Source: a virus | IMG/VR virus record: IMGVR_UViG_3300032163_000022 | Location: 1 to 50,821 of that record | Strand: one strand, 5' to 3' | DNA: 50,821 nt | Shown here: positions 30,178 through 41,300 of the stretch, in pieces | How the letters are laid out: the number at the start of each line of letters is the position of its first letter | Position numbering within the stretch: the first letter of the stretch is position 1 | Program-made: the position numbers and the translations under genes | The notes under the pieces: model-generated | What the model saw: the letters and a program-made list of their open reading frames with translations, nothing else | What the model was told of the DNA's origin: nothing | Databases searched by the model: none

Positions 30178-30434
30178 AAAAGCATGAAGGCTGTGAGGAT
30201 TGGTTCTTTTGCGATGGTTATCAGACGGAAATGAAGCTCTGGCATTGCCTGGAGAATCAGTTAAGCGATTACTGTCTCCCTGGGTTCCCCTGCCATGAAT
30301 GCCCGGCGGCTCTAACTATCAAACCGGCGCCTCGGAGACGGGCCTTGCGGGTCACATATCCGCCGGAGTTTGCCAACATGACCCCGGCGGTGCGGCGGTC
30401 GATACTGGCCGATTTGGGAGAAACGGATGGGTAA
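30174..30434 (+). CDS. Small cysteine-rich hypothetical protein
   Basis: This 86-residue protein begins MKKHEGCEDWFFCDGYQTEM and has CHECPAAL near its centre; six cysteines could form metal sites. The C-terminal half is basic and Pro-rich. Start and stop overlap its neighbours. Function unknown. Confidence 0.6.
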   Translation: MKKHEGCEDWFFCDGYQTEMKLWHCLENQLSDYCLPGFPCHECPAALTIKPAPRRRALRVTYPPEFANMTPAVRRSILADLGETDG

Positions 30435-31647
30435 AGAATATCCTGCCGACGAGGCCGCCAAGTGGGGCCAGGAGCTTGACGGCATCTCCCGGAAATACCA
30501 GGGGGAGGTGCGAGGCGCCCTCATGGAGGCGGCCGGCCGCGGCTTCCCCGCCCCGCCGGGGCCGGTGCTGGAGCTTATCGTGGCCACCGGCTTCCAGGCC
30601 AAGGTCAAGGCGACGGAGGCCAACGCCAAGGTCTATCAGGACTCCACCGAAAGGTGGCTCAAAGAGGAAGAGACCGACCAGAAGGTGGTCGTCGGCCTGG
30701 CCAAGCTCGACCTGGAGATCCTCAAAGCCGATTACGACAACGCCCATGAAATGGCGAAAGCCTACGCCGACATGACCCTGGACGAGAAGAAGGCCGCCAT
30801 CCAGAAACTCCAATCAGACGTGGAGCGGCGCCAGGCTTACATCATCGAGGAAAAGGCCAATATCGAGCACGAGGTCAACTACTGGAAGAAGCTGGCCATC
30901 CAAGCCGAGGGGATCGCCCTGGACGCCGAGGTCCAGCTTATCCGGGAAAAGGTGAAGACCGCGGAAGAAAAGCTCAAGATCATCGTCTACCTCTATGAGG
31001 TCATCGCCGCCGAGCAGATTGTCATTATCGCCGAACAGCGCCGGGCTGAAACCATGAAGCTCGTTATCGAGAAGCTGAAGCAATTAACCGAAGTCAAGAA
31101 AACCATGATCCCCCTCTATGAGCAGAAGGCCAGCGCCCGCCTGTTGGATGCGGAGGCCGTCAAGGACGAGGCGGAGAACAAGAAGCAGATCGAGGAACTT
31201 GGCTACCGGCGCATCGAGTTGAAGCGGGAGCAGGAGGAAGCCGACCATCAAGTCCGCCTGGCCGAAGAAGATTATGAAGAGGCCCGGTTGGAGTACGTGC
31301 GGGCCGACCGGCTGACGGAGTTGACCCGGGCCGAGGCCAAGACCCTCTTGATGGAGTATGAGGCGGAAGTTAGAGAGAAGCTCATCCACATGAAAAAGGC
31401 CCTGGAGAAAGAGGAACGCCGTTTCAGAGTTGACCAGAAGGCTTTTTGGGAACGGTACGGCTGGAGTAATGAATTTGACTTCATGACGGTCCAACGGGCC
31501 ATCTACCTGCTGGACTTCTATCGCCAGGTGCAGACCATGGTGGAGCTTGCCAAGGATAAGGCCGCCACCGTGGATACCGGCAAGTCGCAGGTCATCGTCC
31601 GGCATTCTGCGGCCCATGTAGATCAATACATCAGCAAGGGGACATAA
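30427..31647 (+). CDS. Long coiled-coil virion protein (1 of 2)
   Basis: This 406-residue protein is nearly all charged helix from residue 50 on (TEANAKVYQDSTERWLKEEE; AAIQKLQSDVERRQAYIIEE; LEKEERRFRVDQKAFWERYG). No enzyme motif is seen. Length, helicity and place before the giant gene fit an internal head or ejected protein. It overlaps its neighbours and shares style with the next gene, though I see no clear sequence identity. Confidence 0.65.
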   Translation: MGKEYPADEAAKWGQELDGISRKYQGEVRGALMEAAGRGFPAPPGPVLELIVATGFQAKVKATEANAKVYQDSTERWLKEEETDQKVVVGLAKLDLEILKADYDNAHEMAKAYADMTLDEKKAAIQKLQSDVERRQAYIIEEKANIEHEVNYWKKLAIQAEGIALDAEVQLIREKVKTAEEKLKIIVYLYEVIAAEQIVIIAEQRRAETMKLVIEKLKQLTEVKKTMIPLYEQKASARLLDAEAVKDEAENKKQIEELGYRRIELKREQEEADHQVRLAEEDYEEARLEYVRADRLTELTRAEAKTLLMEYEAEVREKLIHMKKALEKEERRFRVDQKAFWERYGWSNEFDFMTVQRAIYLLDFYRQVQTMVELAKDKAATVDTGKSQVIVRHSAAHVDQYISKGT

Positions 31648-33044
31648 TGGATGCCACCGCTTTGAAGGAACGCACCATAGGCCGCAACACCGGTCTCTGG
31701 CAGAATTGGGACGTGGCCGGGATTGCCGTGGGGTTGGAGGGCCTGGAGAACCTGGTGAACCGGGTCAGCCGCGATATGGTGCGGATGCCCCTGGCCATCA
31801 TCGATGGTGCGGCTCAATTCCAGGCGGAGCAACGGGATAAACTCCACCAAGTGGACCTGGAGGAAGTGGAGGGCCACCGCCTCATCGCCAAGGAGAAATA
31901 CGAGACCCAACTGCAAGTCCTGGCCTACAAGGTGGCCGGGGAGGAAGTCCTGCTGGCGGCGAAACGCTATGACGTGGCCGTCCAGTCCTTCATCATGGCG
32001 GCCAAGGAGTTTGCCGCCGAAGTGGAGCGGGAGCAAATCGCCCTGCAACGGGACCGGGCCCAGATGGACATAACCAAGGAAGAAGCCCACCTGGAGGAGG
32101 TCAAGAGTAAGATTCAGCTTGAGTATGTGGAGCGGGCCCAGGTGGAGGTGGACATCGCCAAGGCCAAACTCCAGGTGGCCCAGGCCAACGTCCGGGCGGT
32201 TATGGCGGGTATAGAGGCCGAAGAAGCAGAACTGAAAGTGGTGCAGGCCGAATTGGAAGTTGCCATGATTCAGGCGGAGAAGGCCACCCTCATTGCCGAC
32301 ATCGCCCATATTTTTGCGGACATCGTGGTGCGGGGTCTGGCCAAAATCAAATTGGCGGTGGACACCGCCGAAATCGAGGCCGGGTTTGGCTTCATCCAAC
32401 AAAAGTTGGATGACCTCCTGGCGATCTGGAGTGACAAAATCGCCATCGAAGAACTGCGGGCCTACTTTGAAGAACTGCTCCGCCAGGAAGTACCCAAGCA
32501 GACTGAGGCGGCAAAAGAGTTGGAAGATCTGAAGAAGACGCAGCAACGGGCCGAAACCGAGGTCTTTTTCTTTGAGAAGGATAAGGTGGACGGCGACAAC
32601 ACCATCCCGGAGATGAGGGCCGGAGGGCGTTCCCAGGCTGACCGCCAGGAGATTCACGATGCCCTGGAAGGCGTGGAGTTTAAGGGTTCCGGCCAGAGCA
32701 TCACGGATTGCGCCTTAGAAAAACAGGACAATCTCTTTGACAAGAAAGTGGCGCTGGCGTGGCTCAAACAACACGGAGACGCCGAGAAGGAAGGCGTGGC
32801 TAAGTGGGCTGAACTACTGATCAACGCCGCTCATCGCAAAATCAGTAAATATCGGGAAATCTTTGAATACGAGAAGCGGGAGTTTTCTCAGAGGATCCAC
32901 AAAGGCTTTTTTTATGTCAGCGCCCCGGGGGCGTCGGGCGGTGGGATTCCAACCTCCCAGGACCCCGTGGTGGATTTGATTGACCAGGACGTGGCCAAGG
33001 CGGAATGCCAGGCTCAGGGTTATGTGGACCCGGAGAATCTGTGA
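31647..33044 (+). CDS. Long coiled-coil virion protein (2 of 2)
   Basis: This 465-residue protein has a helical body to about residue 290 (REQIALQRDRAQMDITKEEA, IEAEEAELKVVQAELEVAMI), then mixed sequence and a flexible end (GFFYVSAPGASGGGIPTSQD). It begins by a TAATG overlap with the preceding coiled-coil gene and probably works with it as internal or ejection protein. No enzymatic domain recognised. Confidence 0.65.
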   Translation: MDATALKERTIGRNTGLWQNWDVAGIAVGLEGLENLVNRVSRDMVRMPLAIIDGAAQFQAEQRDKLHQVDLEEVEGHRLIAKEKYETQLQVLAYKVAGEEVLLAAKRYDVAVQSFIMAAKEFAAEVEREQIALQRDRAQMDITKEEAHLEEVKSKIQLEYVERAQVEVDIAKAKLQVAQANVRAVMAGIEAEEAELKVVQAELEVAMIQAEKATLIADIAHIFADIVVRGLAKIKLAVDTAEIEAGFGFIQQKLDDLLAIWSDKIAIEELRAYFEELLRQEVPKQTEAAKELEDLKKTQQRAETEVFFFEKDKVDGDNTIPEMRAGGRSQADRQEIHDALEGVEFKGSGQSITDCALEKQDNLFDKKVALAWLKQHGDAEKEGVAKWAELLINAAHRKISKYREIFEYEKREFSQRIHKGFFYVSAPGASGGGIPTSQDPVVDLIDQDVAKAECQAQGYVDPENL

Positions 33045-34354
33045 TGTTCGATTTTGATAGCCTCTTTAAGATGCCCGACTTCTCCATGCCGGATTTTGCT
33101 TTGCCGGGCGAGGGGTTTTCGGACAAGGGGCTCTCCGCCCCTGAAGCTCCCTTGGGGCTGTCCGGGTTTACCAGGAGCCCACTTCTGGAGGGACTGACCA
33201 AAGAAACCAGGGAGCTTTTGAAGACCCAGGAGAAAATCAAGGCGGAGGCTTATTCGCCGGAAATTATGAAAATTCTGGAGGAAGAAAGGAAAGCCCTGGA
33301 GGAGGCCGGAGTAGATGTGTGGGAGGTACAAGACGCTCTGCAAAGGGACCTGATGGAACGGGCGGCGATTGAGGCGTCTTTAATCCATGAGACGTTGAAT
33401 ATTTACGCCATGATGGGTATCAAGGCCCCCTACCTGGAAGCCACGTGGTTCGCCTTCCGGGAAGACGGGATGGACGACATCTTGGAAAAGGCGGGCAACA
33501 GTCTGGACAAGTCCATGTTCGAGCGCCTGAATATCAGGCCGGTCATCGTCAGCGATGAGAGCGCCGAAGGGAAAGAACGCCTCTTCCTGGCCAGGTTTGA
33601 ATTACCGAAATACGGGCAAACCCCTGTGTATGAGGAAGCCATTCTCCCCATGGCAAATTATAAGTGTCTGGGGTGGATAGATTTACTGGCTGGCTTCCAA
33701 TACGGCTGTTGCGAGATGTTGATGGTGGTGGGGGAAGTTACCACCAGGACGGAAGAATTTCCCGCCCAGCCGGGGGAGAACGGGCCGGTGCCGCCGGTGC
33801 CGGATGATTTCTTTGATGAAAAATTTAAAGAAGACAAAATCGTCCATAATCACCTTTGGCTGGAATCAGAGAACGCTGAAGGCTTGGTGGAAGGGCTCTC
33901 CAGTGAACCGGTGCCGGAAGGCCCCCACTGGTTCTTCCGGGTCAACTGCATCGAAACGCAGAAATGGCCCTACCCGGGGGAGTTTATCGGCTTGGGGAGC
34001 CGGATATTTCCCAATTTACCTTGGACATTGGCCAAGCGGAGCCCTGAATACCACCCTTTCATTTTCAGTGGAGCGTTTTTAGACACAGTTTTTATCACCA
34101 GCGCCGAAGTCATTGATATTGAGAACACGGCGGCGGGCTACTACAAGGTCAAGGTGCGGTGGCGGGAAAAAGAAATATGGGCCTACCCCACCGATTTCGC
34201 CCAATACGAAGTGGGCGACCGGGTGACCATCTGTAAGGACGTGACGACCACGAAGAACTCTGAGCTATGGAAAAACCCTGATTTATGGTCTTTCGATGAG
34301 GAGATTTGGCGGGTAGTCCCGATAACTTACTACAACAAGGGTCTTAGCTGGTAG
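33044..34354 (+). CDS. Hypothetical virion protein
   Basis: This 436-residue protein starts at ATG 33044, overlapping the TGA before it. It has a short repeated N-terminus (FDSLFKMPDFSMPDFALPGE), a helical region and a strand-rich second half ending in YKVKVRWREKEIWAYPTDFA and a WSFDEEIWRVVPITYYNK end. No family recognised. Its place between the coiled-coil genes and the giant gene suggests an internal or tail protein. Confidence 0.6.
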   Translation: MFDFDSLFKMPDFSMPDFALPGEGFSDKGLSAPEAPLGLSGFTRSPLLEGLTKETRELLKTQEKIKAEAYSPEIMKILEEERKALEEAGVDVWEVQDALQRDLMERAAIEASLIHETLNIYAMMGIKAPYLEATWFAFREDGMDDILEKAGNSLDKSMFERLNIRPVIVSDESAEGKERLFLARFELPKYGQTPVYEEAILPMANYKCLGWIDLLAGFQYGCCEMLMVVGEVTTRTEEFPAQPGENGPVPPVPDDFFDEKFKEDKIVHNHLWLESENAEGLVEGLSSEPVPEGPHWFFRVNCIETQKWPYPGEFIGLGSRIFPNLPWTLAKRSPEYHPFIFSGAFLDTVFITSAEVIDIENTAAGYYKVKVRWREKEIWAYPTDFAQYEVGDRVTICKDVTTTKNSELWKNPDLWSFDEEIWRVVPITYYNKGLSW

Positions 34355-34365
34355 GAGGGATGAAC

Positions 34366-35346
34366 ATGGCTTTTACCACTGATGTTTATGATGACCTGGA
34401 CCAGCAGAATCTAAGATTGGCGGCGGTGGACCGGGCGAATCCGGGCCGGACAGAACCGGCGGCCAGTCTGCGGCAAGCGGCTCCCCCGAATCCCGGGGAG
34501 CGCAGTTTTGGCTTCCGGTCAGGGGCGGTCCAGGTGGGAGGTGTGGCGGACCAACACCTCAATTTGGCGACTGAGGCAGGGAAGGAATTGGGAGCGCCCA
34601 CTTCTTTTAATGCCGGCGCCGGGGCCCCGGCCCCCATCGGGGTGATCCGGGGGATGCGGCAGACCTTCGCCACGGATGAGGGGGGACCGCAACTGTCGGA
34701 ATTCGCCACGCCCCTGCGGGCGGCCCAGGCCTACAATCGGGCCGCGGGGAAGGGGGAGTTTGAACCCGAGAAGGGTCCAGCCCTGAGGTTGTTGGCGGAG
34801 AAAAATCCCGAGAGAATAGCCCAAGCCAACCTTGTCACCGAGAAGGGGTTCAGGGATGTCCTGAATGAGCGGTTGCTGAAGGAGTATGGGGTGGAGGACA
34901 AGGAGAAAGGTTTGATCTTGCCGCCCGCTATCCAGAGGTTGGCCTTGGGGCATCGTCCGCAGAGCAAAGAAGAAGTTGAAAGCATCTTTCAGCAGATCGC
35001 TCCGGAGGGCGGGAAGATTAAGGCGGTCAATCGGTGGAACGACCCCAAAACCGGCATGGCCATACGCCGGCAACTTTTGGCCACGACCACCGATCCCGCG
35101 GAGCAGAAGCGCATCAAGGAAGAGATGGTCACGCCGGAAACCCTGGAATGGTTTGAGGGGCGGCGTACCGGGCAGCCGGGGGCACCGGCCGCAGCAACAC
35201 CTCCACCCGTGGCGACGCCGGAGGTTACGGGTTCGGCGGTCAGTGGATTGGGTCGCCTACCGTCGTTAAGGGAATTTGGCGTGACACTGAGCCGTCAGTT
35301 CGTAGAGGAAGAAGAAAATCCGCGTGGTTTTCTGCGGACACCGTAG
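34366..35346 (+). CDS. Hypothetical virion protein, Ala/Pro-rich
   Basis: This 326-residue protein has a low-complexity N-terminal third (NPGRTEPAASLRQAAPPNPG), a helical centre (NLVTEKGFRDVLNERLLKEY) and an Ala/Pro-rich linker before the C-terminus. ATG 34366 lies seven bases behind AGGAGG; ATG 34360 is too close. It may be an ejected internal protein or accompany the giant polyvalent protein. No family recognised. Confidence 0.6.
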   Translation: MAFTTDVYDDLDQQNLRLAAVDRANPGRTEPAASLRQAAPPNPGERSFGFRSGAVQVGGVADQHLNLATEAGKELGAPTSFNAGAGAPAPIGVIRGMRQTFATDEGGPQLSEFATPLRAAQAYNRAAGKGEFEPEKGPALRLLAEKNPERIAQANLVTEKGFRDVLNERLLKEYGVEDKEKGLILPPAIQRLALGHRPQSKEEVESIFQQIAPEGGKIKAVNRWNDPKTGMAIRRQLLATTTDPAEQKRIKEEMVTPETLEWFEGRRTGQPGAPAAATPPPVATPEVTGSAVSGLGRLPSLREFGVTLSRQFVEEEENPRGFLRTP

Positions 35347-35355
35347 GGGAGATCA

Positions 35356-38300
35356 ATGCCTTTCCTGGATGAAGAAAAAGGTCTAACGAGTCTAAGATCG
35401 GCTACTCCGTCAGTAGAGGCTCCCAAACTGCCGTCCGGTTGGTGGGATATCCCTGCCGAACCCGCGTCTGCCGAACCCGCGCCTACCGAGTCCGCTGACC
35501 GCCCCAAATTCATGTCGGAAAGCGATTTTGACTATCAGGTAGGGCGTCAGGAGCACCAAGCCCTGATGAAAGAATCCGGGGCGGTGGACGTAGAACGGTC
35601 TATGCCGGGGGAAATCGGTGCCTCTGTAGTACGGGGAGGGATAGGACTCGCCAAACTGCCGGTGCAGTTGGCCAAAATCATCGGGGCCGATGTCCTGGGG
35701 AGCGAGACGGTCAAGAAGGCCACGGTGCCTATCATCGAGAGTCTGGAAGAGACGGCCGCCTCCCCGACCTGGAAGCCCTCCAAAGAGGCCGGTGGCGCAC
35801 CCATTGACTTAGACCGCATAATCCAGGCCCCCGGGGAAGTAGCCGGTCAGATTGCTTCTCAGGTGTCCAACCCGCGGTTTTGGGCGGCGCAGTTGCCGGA
35901 AGGGGCCATGTCCATGGTGCCCTACTTCTTCGGCAACTGGATGGCCCGGATGGGCGCCACGGCTTTGAAATACGGTAAGGCCCTGGAAGTGGCCAAGGTA
36001 GCAGGGGACGAGGCCAAGATCGCCGAGATCGGCAGCAAGCTGGCCCGCATCGGGTCCATAGGCGGGTATGGCATGGCCATGGCCCAGGAAGCAGCCCAGG
36101 GAGAGGAAAAGGTTCGGGAGTATGAAGAGAAATACCCGGACAAAACAATACCCTGGGCCACCCGGGTTATTTCTATCTTGGGGACCGGGGTGGTGGCTGG
36201 CAGCCTGGAAGCTGTCTCCTTGGAGCGGATTTTTTCCGGCAAGGCAGGAATGACCCTGGTTCGCAAGATTCTGGACAGCGTGGCCACGGAGGGGTTGACG
36301 GAAGGGGCGCAATCCATCGTGGAGAACGCCTTTGCCAAATATGGGTTTGATCCCGACCAGAAGCTCTTGGAGGGTGTGGTTGAGTCTGCTCTGGTGGGGG
36401 CAGCCTTGGGGGGCCTTGGGGGTGCGGTGGAGCATCACCGGGTAAGGGTCCACGAAAAGGCGGTAAAGGCCCGGGAGGAATGGGCCCGCCAGCAACAAGG
36501 ACACATAGACCTTCAGGCGGCTCAGGAGGGGGCTCTTCGGGGCGAGGTCTATGCCGGGATGCCGGGGCCGGAAGAAGTTCCCCCGGAAGTTAGACCAAGC
36601 CCGATTGGTCCTGCCCCTGAAGGAACGCCGGTGTTATATGGTGAAACCGGCAAACCTATCCGACCGACCGAAGAGGAAGTGCGGCTTCAAGAGATTTTGG
36701 CGAAACCCGGTTGGGAGCGCACCGCGGAAGAGAAATTATGGGTTGACCGCCACCAGAGAGAGCTTGACAACTTGGGTCAAACCATCACCGGGGAGACTTC
36801 TCAGCCCACCCCCTCTAGGTTGATCCTCCCGCCGGCCTTTGGCGGGCCTCGTCGTGCGACCCCGACACCTATGGGGGTTTCCGGAGCAGAAACGGTTGCG
36901 GTGGCCACCGCACCAGAAGCTCCCAGCTTGAATGAACGGGTCAGCCAATTGATTACCGCAGTGGAAGAGACAGGGGATCCGAACGCCGCCCAAGAATTGA
37001 ACCAGCTTCTCATCGCCAACCAAAAGGGCATTGGGGACCTCTTCCGGGTGCCGGAGAGAGAGATTCCCGGCCTGGAACCCATTGCCAAGCGGCTTGAAAC
37101 TCTTATCCGCCAGGTAGAGGAAACCGGCGACTCCCAAGCCGCCCGGGACTTGCACGGTCTCCTGGCCGCCAACCGGGAAGTCTTGAGCGGAGTTACCCGC
37201 CGGGAGATTGCCGGGAGAAGCGGATTACCCCAGGCCCCTATGGGAATCACCGGGGCGGAAGTGGCAGAGGCGGCTACCAAGAAACCTATACCGGCCCCGG
37301 AAGCGGCGGCAACCCCACCCCCCGGTGTTCCCCCTTCACCGGAGATTCCTCCCGCCGCTTCGGGACCGACCACCGCGGACACGATCTTCCGGCCTGGGGG
37401 CAAGCTGGTTCTCGATGACGGAACCATCGTTACCATATCGGGGCCGAAACCTCCCCCGGGCGGCCCCCCTTCGGCTCCCCCGCCCAAGGGCCCCACGGCC
37501 ATAGGCTCAGGCACCAAAGTCACCCTCGCGGACGGGTCTGTTGTTACCGTCAAAGAGGAACAAGCTCCTTATGGCGGCCAGGCTTTTGAGGTGGTGGACG
37601 CTGACGGCAACGTGCACCGCATCGACATTTCTCGGGTCCGGGGTTACCTCGACGAGGGCGGTCAGGAGGCTCAACTACCAGAAACCCTCCGACCGAAACC
37701 TGCGGCTCCACCAACCGTTTCCGCCCCGAAGCCTACCAACCTGCCTCCGGGAATTGCGCCCAGGCCCGCCAAGATCGACACGGTGGCACTGGCGAAGATG
37801 TTCTACACTTCCGACCTGCGCGGCAACATCAGTCTTGGCAATTTGATGGAGCAGGTTCAGAAGCGCCACAACATTCCTCCTGAATGGCTTCAAATGCCAT
37901 CTTACCGCAAGCAGGTCGAGGAAGCCCTGGAACTGGCCTTAGTCTATGCCAACCGGAGCACCGTGGCCGGGGATACCCAAGGAGACGTGGCCGGGACCCT
38001 GCGTAAACTGATTGACCTTTACAATCGGCAGCCGGCCCTCACCTCCCGGACATCCACCACCATCAGAAACCAGGCTTACTCCACCCCGGCGCCCCTGGCC
38101 TACTTGATGGATAAGGTTACAGGGATTACCAAGGATTCTTGGGTCTATGAGCCCACCGCGGGCAACGGCATGCTCCTGATCGGGGCGAATCCGAAACAGA
38201 CCTTGGCGAATGAGATCGACCCGCTCCGGGCTGAACATCTGCGGTCCCAGGGGTTCGACGTGCTTTCCCAAGACGCTCAGAGCTTGGTAGGTAAGAAGGG

Positions 38301-41300
38301 CGGCCCGCAAGAGAACTCAGTGGACGTGGTGATCGCCAACCCGCCTTTCGGCAGCCTGGACACCCCGGTGGATTTTGACGGCTACAAGGTTTCCAAGCTG
38401 GAACACCTGATCACCCTTGATGCCCTCAAGGCCATGGACGACGACGGGCGGGCCGCCTTCATTGTCGGCGGCCATTCTTTCGCCAATCCCCTGGGCGGCA
38501 TCATGGGTAAGCTCACCAACGCTGACCGGGTGTTTTTCAACTATCTCTACTCCCACTATAACGTCACCCACCATATCAACATCGACGGCAAGGTGTACGA
38601 GCGCATGGGCACCAAGTTCCCCATTCGCCTTATCACCATCGAAGGCCGCAAGGTTCAGCCCGACAAAGCGGCGGCGCCTTACAAAATTGAACAGATAGAG
38701 GTTGCCAAAACCTTTGAGGATGTTTATAAGTTATTAAAAGGAGACATAGATGCCCGCGCAGAAGGTGTTGTGGCTCCCGGACTTTCTCAAGGACAGCCGG
38801 CCGGCCCGGGTCGGCCTGGGGGTATTTCTTCATCCCCAGGTGGCGAAGAGAGGGCCGGAGGCGTGGGAGTACCTGGAGGCTTGGAAGGAGAAGGTCCGAG
38901 ACCTGGTGAAGAAACACGAGAAGGAGGACCCCCAGGGGGTCTTGTGGACCTTGCAACTCCTGGGGCCGGGATCGCAGGTGGCGGACCAGTACTTCCGGGG
39001 GGACGAGAAGCAGGAAGAACTGGTGGACGCCATCCGGTCTCACCCGGAGACCGGGGCGCAGGAGTATCTCCTGGCGTATCTCCGCGACCCAAGCCCGGCG
39101 AACAAGCAGGACCTGCTGGACCATTACTCCCAGGACCCGAAGGAAGACCATCTCAGCCCGCAACAAGAACTGCAGGAACAGAAGGACCTCAACCTGGACG
39201 AGTTCCTCCTAAGTCTATAGGCTCCGGCACCCAGGTCACTCTTCCTGACGGGACCGTCGTCACCATCAAGGAAGAGCAGACCCCCTACACCCGTTCCCTC
39301 AGAGAAGAACAAGCCCCCTACGGCGAACAGACCGTCGAAGTTGTGGATGCCGACGGCAACGTGCGCCGAATCCCCATCTCCCAAATCCAGGGTGTCGTTG
39401 ACGAGAGCGGCAAAGAAGTCAAGCTCTCCGATGAGGACCGTCAGGGCCTCAAGGTTTTCCAGAAGAACCAATGGGTTGAAACCAACGACGGCGCCACCGG
39501 CCAGGTCGCCAAGGTGCGCGGTTGGGGCGACAAGATGGTGCTCACCGTCCAGGGGCCGGAAGGGGCGATCACCGTCAAACCCGCGGACGTGAAAAACATC
39601 CTGGAAGGACCACCTGCAGCCAAGGAAGAAAAGACCCCGACCCCTGAGTCCAAAGCCGAAGGAACCAGCCTCCAGGTCCCCTACAAGCCCACCTCCAAGG
39701 GACAGCCCATGAATACCGTGGCCCCGCGGTACATGGCTGAAGCCGTTGGCAATTACCTGGAAAAATTACAAGAAGAGATTGGCGACCTGGACGAGTTTGT
39801 GCGGGGCCGTCTGGGCTACAAGACCAAGAACGAAATGTTTGGGGTCCTGGGAGCCGAACAGGTCGAGGGCGTGGCCCTGGCCATCGACGCCATAGAACGG
39901 GGCACCGGCGGCTTCGTGATCGGCCACCAGACGGGCGTGGGCAAGGGCCGCATGGTGGCGGCCATTATGCGTTACGCCAAGAACCAGGGGTTAGTGCCCA
40001 TCTTTCTGACGGAGAACGACGGTCTGCATTCGGCCATGTATCGGGATATGCAGGACATCAACGCTGACCTCAACCCTCTCATCGTGGCCAGCAACAAAGA
40101 TCGGGCCCGTATCGTGGACAATGACGGCAACGTCATCCGTGAATTGGACAAGCAGGCCATCACAGAGGCGGTCAGAAATCGCCGCTTGCCGGCTGGCTAT
40201 GATGCCATCTTTACTACCTACTATCAAATAAATAGCCGGACCATAACCGGCAAGATGGAACTGTTAAGGGCTTTGGCGCCTCAGTCCATCTTGATCCTGG
40301 ACGAGTCCCACAAGGGGGCCGGGGACAAGAGCCAGACCGGGGCTTTTCTCCGGGCCCACATGACGGACCAGGCGCGGGGGGTGATCTACTCTTCGGCCAC
40401 CTACGCCAAACGGCCCGACACCATGGCCCTGTACCATCGCACCGAGTTGGGCAACCTCAACGTGGACATCGACACCGTCATTGCTAACTTGGTGATGGGC
40501 GGGGTCCCCCTCCAGGAGTGGATTGCCCACCAATGGGCCCAAAGCGGTCAGATGATCCGCAACGAACTCTCCTTCGCCGGCATCGACATCCCGGTGGAGG
40601 TGGACACGGAGAATATCACCCGGGACCGGCAACGGTCGGACGATCTGACCACAGGTTTGCGGGAGATTCTCAGGTTTTCCAAGGCTTTTAGCGAATGGGT
40701 AGCAGACCTGAACGATGATTTCCAAGAGCAAGGCGAACAAGTGGAGCCGGGTTTCCGGGGTGGGATCTCGAACACCAATTTTGCCTCGGTGATGCACAAC
40801 AAGATTTCCCAGCTACTCTTCTGCCTACGGACAGACTCTACCATCAAGGAGGCCTTGACAGCTCTCAGGCAAGGTAAGAAGGTGGCCATTGGCTGTTACA
40901 ACACCATGGAAGCCTTCGTGGATGACATGCTGGAGGCAGGCACCATCAAGGTGGGCGATGAGCTTAATATGAATTTCGCCCAGGTGGTCCGGAAGGCTGC
41001 GGATAGCGTCTTGGTTTATAGAATCGACCATGGCCAGGGGGCTCTGCCAGAAAAGGTGATCGTAAAACCTGAAGATATGCCCCCCCACCTCCAAACCTTG
41101 TGGCGCAACCTAGTGGCCCTCCTTGAAGGCACTACGACGGATGTGCCGGCCATGCCCATTGACTACATCGCCAAGGCCCTCATCAAGGAAGGGTTCAAGG
41201 TGGGCGAGATTACCGGCCGGCGGCACGTTCTGGATTGGGAGCAGGAAGGAAACATCCTCAGGAGGCGAAGTGATAAGGAGAAATCCGACAAGAACACCCC

